DNA of 62,217 bases from Armatimonadota bacterium. Its GTDB lineage: Bacteria > Armatimonadota > Fimbriimonadia > Fimbriimonadales > Fimbriimonadaceae. This document shows, one piece after another, positions 54,485 to 61,410 of the stretch. The position numbers and the translations under genes were made by a program. How positions within the stretch are numbered: the stretch's first letter is position 1; each line of letters begins with the position of its first letter. Where the stretch lies: assembly GCA_020161505.1 (NCBI GenBank), contig JAIUNY010000018.1, positions 1 to 62,217 of the forward strand. Reading direction: 5' to 3'. Below the pieces are notes generated by a model. The model was not told the origin of the DNA. It did not search any database and was given only the letters and a program-made list of their open reading frames with translations.

Positions 54485-55423
54485 ATGAATCCGAGAGCAT
54501 CTTCCCGCCATGGGTTTACGTTGATCGAACTCCTTGTCGTGATCGCCATCATTGCGATCCTTGCCGCCATCCTCTTCCCTGTTTTTGCCCAAGCGAAAGC
54601 TGCGGCCAAGAGCACGCAGAGTCTGAGCAACATCAAAAATCTGACGACGGCGACCTTGATCTATTCGACCGACTACGACGACATGTTCATGGTCGGAGCG
54701 ACGTGGGGGCTTGGTGCAGGTGACGGAGTGATCTACGACGGTACCGGCCCGCAACGGTACAAGACATGGTCCTACCTTCTCCAACCCTATATCAAGAACG
54801 CAGACATCTTCTTTGATCCTCAAGCACCCGCAAAGGGACGTATCCAGGGCCTCAACGCGATTGAGTACGCGAGCATGCGCACCCACTACGGATACAACCA
54901 GATCAATCTGGCCTACTACAGTGGATCGGCTACGCCTCGGCATCAGGCGAACACCTGGTATCCCGTTTCCGCCACAGCTCCGGCAAACTCAAGCGAGACC
55001 GTGCTCTTTGCTCCGGTCGCTGATATCAGGGAGAGGCTCGCCTTTGATTACTTCAATGGCGATACGATTCAGGCTTTCTCGGTCTGGGGTATTGCGAACC
55101 AGAATCAATACGTCGGGCCTGTTCTTGAGACCAGTGCATTTCCTCCCTTCTGCGACTACGATATTGAGATGTGGAACTGCTTCGATTGGAACTATTGGGG
55201 ACCAATCAATATGAACACCGAGCGAGAGGAGGCAGGATTCTACACCGGCGCGGTCACCCTTCGGCGTAATCGACAAGCAATCACCGCATTTACCGATGGA
55301 CACGTGAAGTCGCTGAACTACGCGCGTCTTGCTGGTGGCACCGACTTCGTCATTAAGGAAAACATCTTTGAGGATTACGTTGTGGTTACGGATAAGTCGA
55401 AGTACCTTTGGGATATCGAATAA
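54485..55423 (+). CDS. Prepilin-type protein with DGH motif
   Basis: A 312-residue pilin-like protein: leader MNPRASSRHG, then FTLIELLVV and a hydrophobic helix ending LFPVFAQAK. The globular part has IYSTDYDDMFMVGATWG and near its end AITAFTDGHVKSLNYARL, the family's DGH motif. A small lipoprotein gene follows 2 bp later, the same pairing as at 16644-17908. Confidence 0.88.
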   Translation: MNPRASSRHGFTLIELLVVIAIIAILAAILFPVFAQAKAAAKSTQSLSNIKNLTTATLIYSTDYDDMFMVGATWGLGAGDGVIYDGTGPQRYKTWSYLLQPYIKNADIFFDPQAPAKGRIQGLNAIEYASMRTHYGYNQINLAYYSGSATPRHQANTWYPVSATAPANSSETVLFAPVADIRERLAFDYFNGDTIQAFSVWGIANQNQYVGPVLETSAFPPFCDYDIEMWNCFDWNYWGPINMNTEREEAGFYTGAVTLRRNRQAITAFTDGHVKSLNYARLAGGTDFVIKENIFEDYVVVTDKSKYLWDIE

Positions 55424-55425
55424 GC

Positions 55426-55611
55426 ATGCGACACACCCTCCTCTTCCTTATGATGTTCATTGCAGCAACCTCATGCATCATGGGAGGTTGCAATGAGCAT
55501 GAGAAAGTGCCAGTGAGCAAAGAGATCATGGAAAAGCGGCAACGGTTGATGCCCGACGGCAAGATTCCCGATCCTCGAACCGCACGCCAAAAACTGAAGG
55601 GAGACCAATAG
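55426..55611 (+). CDS. Small lipoprotein
   Basis: A 61-residue protein with a lipoprotein signal (MRHTLLFLMMFIAATSCIMGGC). The mature part is short and basic/polar (KVPVSKEIMEKRQRLMPDGK). It is immediately downstream of the prepilin gene and parallels the lipoprotein at 17681, also behind a prepilin. Confidence 0.8.
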   Translation: MRHTLLFLMMFIAATSCIMGGCNEHEKVPVSKEIMEKRQRLMPDGKIPDPRTARQKLKGDQ

Positions 55612-55667
55612 ACTTCTCTCTCACAAAGGGTCTCCGACACTCAGGTACGCACACCTACGGAGGCCCT

Positions 55668-57113
55668 TCACTCCCCTCGCCGACCGACGGCGGGGGGTTT
55701 TTTGCTTCCGTCGAACCAGTAGAGAGGGCCATCGAACTCCAGTGTGAGCGACTCGTCGAATCCGGAAAGAGTGAGGGTCGGGGCGAAAGGCGTTTGAATG
55801 TAGGCAAGACGCACGGCAAGGCGATCTTCCCCCGTCCAGGTGGCAAAGATTCGGGCGGGAGAATGACGCCCGGTTCGGCGATCCTCGAAATCGAGCGACC
55901 AGAACACGATGCTCTGGGATTCTGACCAGACGTCGAGCGGCGCGGTGAATCGGTGAGAAGCGTCGGTGTCGTCGATGCTGAAGTGGATTGTGTTGCCCTC
56001 GCGCCAGAGCTTCACTCGGGTGATTTCGAGCGCGTTCTTGCCGTCAAAGATGTAAGTTTGAGGCTCAGAGCTGATCTTTCCGGGCGTATTCGGTCGAGCG
56101 AGAGGGACGGGGAGCTCCAGGGTGGCGAGTTGCTTCGTGAGAGCCTTGTGGGCTTCGGGATCCTCGGGCAGGGGTTCGGGGTGGAGTTCCGCGAGAAGGT
56201 GCTCCCAGAGGAGCACCAGCACCTTTTGCATGTCGCCGCAATCGCTGGTGATGGAGACCACGAGCTGGCTCACAGGATGGATGACGAGGAATTGGCCGTA
56301 GGCTCCGTCGCCGCGATAGGCGCCGTGGCGACACATCCAGAACTGGAATCCGTAGCCTTGCGCCCATTCGCTGACAAGATCGTCGCCATTGCTGACTTGC
56401 TTGCTCGTGGCTTGGTCGATGAGGTCGGCGCGGAGGAGTTGCTCGTCGTTCCATTTGCCGCGTTGGAGCAAGAACTGCCCGAAGGTGTTGATCTCGCGTG
56501 TGGTGATGCGAAGCCCGAATCCACCAACGGTCACGCCTTCCTTCGACTTGCTCCATCGGGAGCCATTGATGCCCAACGGCGTGAAGAGTCGGGGCTGGAG
56601 GAAGGGGACGAGGTCGAGTCCGCTGACCTGCTTGACGACCAGCGAGAGCATGTAAGTGGCGGAAGTATTGTAAAGAAAGTGGGTTCCTGGCTCGAACTCG
56701 ATCGGGTGGCCGAAGAAGACCTCGGCGTAGTCTTTGTCCAGGCTCCAGATGTCGGGTTCGGTTTTGTGTCCGGTCGCCATAGCCAGGAGATCGCGGACTC
56801 GGAGCTTTTTGAGATTCTCCGAGGGGTTTTCCGGCGCGCGGGATTTGAGGACTTCGATGACGCGGCTCTCCAGGCTCACGAGACCTTCTTGCACGGCAAA
56901 CAGCACAGCCACCGAGGTGAAGCTCTTGCTGAGGGAGAAGAGCATGTGGGGCTCCTCGGCGGAATAGGGGTCGTAGTAGCCTTCGGCGATGGTGACGCCG
57001 CGCCGGGCAATGAGGAGACTGTGGATGTTCGGAGTGTGCTTGGCAAAGGCCTCGATGAGGTCGATCACCGCCTGGCTCGGCAGTCCCTGTGATTCCGGCG
57101 TTCCGTGTTGCAT
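55668..57113 (-). CDS. Beta-lactamase-related serine hydrolase
   Basis: A 481-residue protein of the class C-like family. The SxxK motif is FSLSKSFTSVAVL, a YxN-like motif appears as LYNTSATYMLSL, and HxG-like wording is less clear (WMCRHGAYRGDGAYGQ). A C-terminal ~110-residue strand-rich domain follows (NALEITRVKLWREGNTIHFS), of unknown role. No signal peptide is evident. TATACT lies 8 bases before the chosen ATG at 57113; the longer reading from 57167 overlaps the divergent gene's start. Confidence 0.85.
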   Translation of the reverse strand: MQHGTPESQGLPSQAVIDLIEAFAKHTPNIHSLLIARRGVTIAEGYYDPYSAEEPHMLFSLSKSFTSVAVLFAVQEGLVSLESRVIEVLKSRAPENPSENLKKLRVRDLLAMATGHKTEPDIWSLDKDYAEVFFGHPIEFEPGTHFLYNTSATYMLSLVVKQVSGLDLVPFLQPRLFTPLGINGSRWSKSKEGVTVGGFGLRITTREINTFGQFLLQRGKWNDEQLLRADLIDQATSKQVSNGDDLVSEWAQGYGFQFWMCRHGAYRGDGAYGQFLVIHPVSQLVVSITSDCGDMQKVLVLLWEHLLAELHPEPLPEDPEAHKALTKQLATLELPVPLARPNTPGKISSEPQTYIFDGKNALEITRVKLWREGNTIHFSIDDTDASHRFTAPLDVWSESQSIVFWSLDFEDRRTGRHSPARIFATWTGEDRLAVRLAYIQTPFAPTLTLSGFDESLTLEFDGPLYWFDGSKKPPAVGRRGE

Positions 57114-57165
57114 GTGATTCAAGTATAGAAGGTTGCGCCGAATGGCTTCTCGGTTAGAATCAGGC
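57114..57165. promoter_or_regulatory. Compact divergent promoter
   Basis: Only 52 bp separate the two ATGs. Minus-strand TATACT (57122-57127) ends 8 bases before the serine hydrolase ATG; plus-strand TAGAAT (57155-57160) ends 5 bases before the DinB-like ATG, with TTGCGC at 57133 at a 16-bp spacing. Both transcripts would be nearly leaderless. Confidence 0.5.
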
Positions 57166-57651
57166 ATGGCTCACACACTCCGCGAACTCTTGACGGGACG
57201 TCTCGCGACCGTTCGACTGGATCTGGACGAGGCACTGGATCACGCGGAAGGGATTGATCTCGAGTGGGCTCCTGCGGAGGGGATGAGGACTCTGGGGGGA
57301 CAGATTTTGGAGATCGCGGCGACGGAGGATCAGTTCCTGCAGAACCTCCGCACGGGATCCACCGAACCCTATGCAGAGACAGAAGCGCGGTTGCAACGGG
57401 CGAATTTGGCAGAGTATCGCCAGGTGCTGCGCGAGGTTCGAGAGGCGACGCTGGAGTACCTAAACAGCAGTTCGGAAGAGGATCTGGAAGCGGAGATGGC
57501 GATCCCCGAGGGCTGGTGGGAAGGGCTGGGGTTGCCGAGCGTGCCGCGGGCGGAAATCGTGCGATCGCTCGCCGCGCACGAGTGGTATCACACTGGGCAG
57601 ATTGTGAGCTACTTGTGGTTTGCCGGGCGGAATCCTTACGAGTGGGATTGA
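57166..57651 (+). CDS. DinB-like (DUF664/DinB superfamily) protein
   Basis: A 161-residue four-helix-bundle protein: residues 1-30 form a helix (TLRELLTGRLATVRLDLDEALDHAE), then MRTLGGQILEIAATEDQFLQNL, a central helix and the C-terminal motif LAAHEWYHTGQIVSYLWFAG, with the H-x-x-x-H pattern of DinB-type metal-binding proteins. These are often thiol-dependent (bacillithiol or mycothiol) transferases or stress proteins; the role here is unknown. Confidence 0.85.
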   Translation: MAHTLRELLTGRLATVRLDLDEALDHAEGIDLEWAPAEGMRTLGGQILEIAATEDQFLQNLRTGSTEPYAETEARLQRANLAEYRQVLREVREATLEYLNSSSEEDLEAEMAIPEGWWEGLGLPSVPRAEIVRSLAAHEWYHTGQIVSYLWFAGRNPYEWD

Positions 57652-57672
57652 TTCCGCCCGGGCGGGCAGCGG

Positions 57673-58182
57673 TTATTTCTTCTCGCTGGTGTTGCCGTAC
57701 GCCATGTTGATTTCCACGGGTTCGCCGGCTTTCTTTTGCATCAATGTGATGGCAACCTTGGAGCCATCTTCGTTTTCCTGGACGCCGAGGATGGTGACCT
57801 GGCCTTCGAATTCGATCTTGTCGAACTTCATGCCCTTCATCTTTTCCTTGTAGAAGCCCTCGATTTTGTCGATCGGGTCGGTGGACATCAGCACGGCCAT
57901 GGCGTTGCTCTCGGTGTCGCTCGACATCTTGAACGAGCGCTCGCTCTTGTAGTCCGCTCCGGGATAGAAGGGGGCGTGGATATCGGCTTCGGTGACGGTG
58001 ATGTTGCCGCCGGCCTCCATCTTGGCATCGCCGGATTCGATCTTGACCGAGCCATCGCTCTGGGTCTCCACCGAGCCCTTGGTGCCATCTTCCAGGGTGA
58101 CGGTTTGCTTGTTAGAGGCGGGGTTCCCGCACCCGACGAGGAGCAGCGTGAGAATCAATGCAAGTGAAGTGAGTGACTTCAT
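57673..58182 (-). CDS. Lipoprotein of unknown function
   Basis: A 169-residue protein with a lipoprotein signal (MKSLTSLALILTLLLVGC). The mature part begins with a hydrophilic, Asp/Lys/Thr-rich, strand-like run (QTVTLEDGTKGSVETQSDGSVKIESGDAKMEAGGNITV in pieces), then AFYPGADYK-like HAPFYPGADYKSERSFKMSS and a domain ending in VAITLMQKK. I do not recognise it. TATCCT lies 6 bases before its ATG. It abuts the RHS fragment region. Confidence 0.7.
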   Translation of the reverse strand: MKSLTSLALILTLLLVGCGNPASNKQTVTLEDGTKGSVETQSDGSVKIESGDAKMEAGGNITVTEADIHAPFYPGADYKSERSFKMSSDTESNAMAVLMSTDPIDKIEGFYKEKMKGMKFDKIEFEGQVTILGVQENEDGSKVAITLMQKKAGEPVEINMAYGNTSEKK

Positions 58183-58188
58183 GGGGAT

Positions 58189-58194
58189 AGGATA
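58189..58194 (-). promoter_or_regulatory. Putative -10 element of the lipoprotein gene
   Basis: Minus-strand TATCCT ends 6 bases before the ATG at 58182, directly beside the stop codon of the RHS fragment. Confidence 0.4.
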
Positions 58195-59587
58195 TCAGGA
58201 AAAGCGGCTCAGAATTCGCGGAGGATTCACGGCGCTCTGCGCCGAGTTTGTTTGGGTATCGAAGCTCTTGAGGCCGCCGTGGTACGCCGTCTTCACCCCC
58301 GCCCGGTTCTCACCCGAAGGAGTAAAGCTCGCCGAACCATCGCTCAGAGCCGGCGAAGTCACCCCGATCCCCACCCGCTTAAACGTCCGAGACCCCGTCG
58401 AATCCGTCATCCCCACACGGGTATCCAGACCATTGTAAGTCATCGAATTCGTCGTCATGCCAGGCTTTGTGATACTCGTCACCCGAGACTCATAGTCATA
58501 GGTGAAACTCGTCGTGCCGCTGCTCCGAACAATCCCCGTCGTGCGACCCGCACCATCATAGGTAAACGTTCGAGGATCCGCGCCACCAACAATCGCCGTG
58601 AGCTTGTCACCCGCATCATAGGAGTAGTTCTCCGTTACACCATTCACAGTGCGGGTCAGTCGGTTCCCATTTCCATCATAGCTGTAGGCAGCCGAATATC
58701 CCGTAGACTTGACTTCCGTTTCCAGCTGACCAGCATTGTCGTAAGTGTAGTCCGTGGTCACGGTGCCTTCGACAATCTGCGTCACTTCGCTTGCGAGATT
58801 GAACGTATAGGTGCGTGAGTGAAGCGTCGCATTGCTGCTGTTCTTCGTCACGATGCTCTTCACTCGGTTACGGTTATCGTAGTTGAACTGATCGAACGTT
58901 CCGTTCTGGAGCCATCGATGCGAAATCCGACCCGCAGAATCGTAGGAAAACCCAGGCAGATCGCCGAAGGCATCTTGAATCTGCGTCAGCCGCCCGGTGG
59001 AGGGCTGGTAGGTATTGGTCGTTGTCCCCACACCCACTTCGGTCATCGTCAGCGGTTGCCCTGCCAGATTGTAAGTGTAGTTGATTGTTCCTTGTGGCGT
59101 GACCTGTTGCAGCACCTCGTCCGCTGCGTTGTAGGTGAACGAAGAGGTTCCCGGTCGAATCGACCATCGAAGTCAGCCGGTCGTTATCATCATAGTTGAA
59201 GCTCGTATCGACGCCAGCGGAGTAATCAACTTTGGTATGTCGGCCTGCATCATCGTATTCGTACCCGATGGTCTGTCCAACGCCATTTTGGTAGCTCTTC
59301 ACCTGACCGTTTTTGTCGTACATCCAGAACTCCATCGTTCCATCCGCATGAGTCAGACGGAACACCTCACCGCGAGGTGTGCGGATAAAGGATCGCGTAA
59401 GCCCACGACCATTGGTGATGCTATTCAGGAAGCCCACGTCGCTATAGGCATATGTGTGGGACTCGCCTTTGGCATTGGTCGCGGTCGTCACACGCCCGAG
59501 GGCGTCGATCGACCGGAGGCCAGTGCGGAGTTCTGGATCAGTCGCGCTGGTGATGTTTCCTTCAAGATCGTAACTGATCGTACTCAC
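58195..59587 (-). pseudogene. Frameshifted and truncated RHS core fragment
   Basis: Two overlapping minus-strand frames (58874-59587 and 58195-59115) together give a continuous run of YD/RHS repeats: YAYSDVGFLNSITNG, FRLTHADGTMEFWMYDKNGQ, IGYEYDDAGRHTKVDYS, then in the second frame FTYNAADEVLQQVTPQGTIN, YTYNLAGQPLTMTEV, DQFNYDNRNRVKSIV, SYDGNGNRLTRTVNG. The frames join at about 59148, where reading one A fewer in GGGAACC restores the frame; a sequencing error or true frameshift cannot be told apart. The 5' end starts abruptly after a stop, and the 3' end stops soon after TNSAQ (SAVNPPRILSRFS), before the usual DPxGL tip boundary. Confidence 0.8.
58255..58395. repeat. RHS homology block 1, copy 1
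   Basis: The first 66 bases (58255-58320) are identical to 60840-60905, and similarity continues to about 58395 with scattered changes. Both encode SFTPSGENRAGVKTAYHGG and SFDTQTNSAQ. Such blocks let RHS units recombine. Confidence 0.85.
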
Positions 59588-59619
59588 TTCAGGGGTTTAT
59601 GCGAGGTTTGGGGAAATAT

Positions 59620-60036
59620 TCACTCAGGAGGTGTAGCTTGTCCTTCTACAATAGTCGCTTCCAAATCAGACTTTCGAAGCAATATCTGTTCCTTGCCATC
59701 GCTTCCCTGCAAGACGGCAATTACACTTGAGCCTGCTAAAGTTCTTATATCTTTTCCCAGATAACTGACATCGGTTTTAAGTGCATAGCCACTAGGGATG
59801 ACCGAATGAATGAACGAATCAAAGGATGTTCCGCTCTCAAGGGTGCCCAACCAGATTCCCCTCCTGGATCCTAAATCAACAACTTCGAACTTACCCATCG
59901 CAAAGTTCCCAGCATACCCCATCATAACACGTCGCTTGATTTCACCCACAGGCCTTGCTTTCATTTCCGGGCTCCCGCTCTGGCATCCTCCGAAGAAGAC
60001 AACTGTGGCAACCGTAACAACTTGGTATATCTTCAT
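59620..60036 (-). CDS. Lipoprotein behind a toxin-like RHS tip; candidate immunity protein
   Basis: A 138-residue protein with a lipoprotein signal (MKIYQVVTVATVVFFGGC). The mature part is mixed strand and coil (SRRGIWLGTLESGTSFDSF, DVSYLGKDIRTLAGSSVI). It follows the RHS unit at 60055-61026 by 18 bp on the same strand, the position expected for an immunity gene. An outer-membrane or periplasmic location would suit protection against an envelope- or outside-acting toxin. The role is inferred from context only. Confidence 0.6.
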   Translation of the reverse strand: MKIYQVVTVATVVFFGGCQSGSPEMKARPVGEIKRRVMMGYAGNFAMGKFEVVDLGSRRGIWLGTLESGTSFDSFIHSVIPSGYALKTDVSYLGKDIRTLAGSSVIAVLQGSDGKEQILLRKSDLEATIVEGQATPPE

Positions 60037-60054
60037 ACTCTTCTCACTTTCCCA

Positions 60055-61026
60055 CTACTTTCTGCGAGCCCCTCCGCCTATTGTTGGCTTGGGCTTCCAT
60101 CCGTGGCTTTGCGCATTCGGTATAACAATGTCGCGAAGGAAGTTTTCTACGAGATCGCTCGTTAATTTAGTACCCATTCCAGGATACACACTTTCGAGAT
60201 ATTCAATCTGCTTCTGATATGCTGCGCGCTCGGCCTTATCCTCTGTCCACTTGAACACATTGCCCCAGTTGATGTGTACGAGCTCGTGAAGCAGGACTGA
60301 AGCTGCCATAACTATGCCTGATCTTAGGTGCTGATTACGATAACGCCAGTCACTCGGTGCGTCGAATAATTCAAAGAATATTTTACCTAGCCAAATCTTG
60401 CCGAAGCGAGTCTTCGCGTACCCATAGTATTCGTCATCAAATACAATTTTTCCTTCGTTTAGCAATTTCTCCAACTCTGCTGCATCAGAGGCGTATCCGT
60501 CTTCCGCCAACCTTGTTATAGCATCGCGAACCTGTTCCTTCTCCTTTTCAGTAAGTGGTCGCTCCTTGAGTCCGTCAGCATCTATGTATCCCACCGTATT
60601 ATTAGCACAATACACGTACCAATTGTTGCCATTGCTGATCGGATCCCTCGTCAGGAATCGACCCGTACTCGAATCGTAGTATCGATGCCCCAACAGCCGC
60701 AGCCCCGTATCGGGATCCTCTTGGTAGCCGTACGGGCCGCCGTAGGCGAATCTGCCTTTCCAAACGCCAGAACTCGAGATTTGGTTCCCGAAGGCATCGG
60801 TGAGCCGCTGACCCACCACCGCCTGAGCTGAGTTCGTCTGGGTATCGAAGCTCTTGAGGCCGCCGTGGTACGCCGTCTTCACCCCCGCCCGGTTCTCACC
60901 CGAAGGTGTAAAGCTCGCCGAACCATCGCTCAAAACCGGAGAAGTCACCCCAATCCCCGCCCGCCTAAACGTCCTAGACCGCACGACTTCCATGGGTTCA
61001 AAGCATTCGCCACTAACCCATTTCAT
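60055..61026 (-). CDS. Detached RHS unit with HExxH metallopeptidase-like tip
   Basis: A 323-residue product. Residues ~20-150 are RHS core and its conserved end: TFRRAGIGVTSPVLSDG, SFDTQTNSAQAVVGQRL, GRFAYGGPYGYQEDPDTG, YYDSSTGRFLTRDPI and the NNTVGYIDADGLK boundary. The remainder is a unique tip with a zinc-type motif in SVLLHELVHINWG and a later Glu-rich helix (TEDKAERAAYQKQIEYLE) that could supply the third ligand. DNA of the tip is visibly AT-richer than the core. Most of the RHS shell is missing, so this is an 'orphan' tip cassette, perhaps only active after recombination into a full rhs gene. Confidence 0.75.
   Translation of the reverse strand: MKWVSGECFEPMEVVRSRTFRRAGIGVTSPVLSDGSASFTPSGENRAGVKTAYHGGLKSFDTQTNSAQAVVGQRLTDAFGNQISSSGVWKGRFAYGGPYGYQEDPDTGLRLLGHRYYDSSTGRFLTRDPISNGNNWYVYCANNTVGYIDADGLKERPLTEKEKEQVRDAITRLAEDGYASDAAELEKLLNEGKIVFDDEYYGYAKTRFGKIWLGKIFFELFDAPSDWRYRNQHLRSGIVMAASVLLHELVHINWGNVFKWTEDKAERAAYQKQIEYLESVYPGMGTKLTSDLVENFLRDIVIPNAQSHGWKPKPTIGGGARRK
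60734..60838. repeat. RHS homology block 2, copy 1 (105 bp)
   Basis: This 105-bp block is identical to 62113-62217 as read, and similar further left to about 60650. It encodes YGG-GPYGYQ-flanking core through VVGQRL and TNSAQ. It could serve for recombination between RHS units. Confidence 0.85.
60840..60980. repeat. RHS homology block 1, copy 2
   Basis: Identical to 58255-58320 over its first 66 bases, then similar to ~60980. Adjacent to block 2, so the orphan unit bears homology to both flanking RHS units. Confidence 0.85.
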
Positions 61027-61062
61027 CTACCGCCTCGTGCCCTGACCTAACAATTTCCTGCG

Positions 61063-61410
61063 TCAGAGCAGACCCCTTTCAGAGCACCGCAGGCTCTCCA
61101 CTACTCCCTGGACAACCCGCGCTTCGCAAAGGACGCCCTTCGGCGCAAGTGGTGACTCGGAGCAGTCCTTGAAGTACAGCCATATCACGTCATTTATCTC
61201 ATCAGTGGTGATACCTAGCTTCTGCGCACGCTTCAGGAACGCAGTGGCTTGAACGCTCTCACCGCCAGCCAACTCCTCTTGAGTATGCCGAATGTACTCC
61301 AAGGCTTGAAGAGAGGAGTACCTCGGCCCAATCAGCCAAGCGACGAGGGCGAGAAGCAGGGCGATGGAGCAAACCAGTAGAATCTTTCTTCCAAGGCCGG
61401 TCTGCCTCAC
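61063..61410 (-). CDS. Small membrane protein; candidate immunity gene coupled to the RHS tip
   Basis: A 115-residue protein starting at a GTG that overlaps the TGA of the RHS tip gene (GTGA). One membrane helix (ILLVCSIALLLALVAWLIG) is followed by a helical domain (LQALEYIRHTQEELAGGESVQATAFLKRAQKLG) and a Cys-containing end. Longer readings from 61491 lie inside the RHS gene and are unlikely. Tight coupling to a variable RHS tip is the classic place for an immunity gene. Confidence 0.6.
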   Translation of the reverse strand: MRQTGLGRKILLVCSIALLLALVAWLIGPRYSSLQALEYIRHTQEELAGGESVQATAFLKRAQKLGITTDEINDVIWLYFKDCSESPLAPKGVLCEARVVQGVVESLRCSERGLL

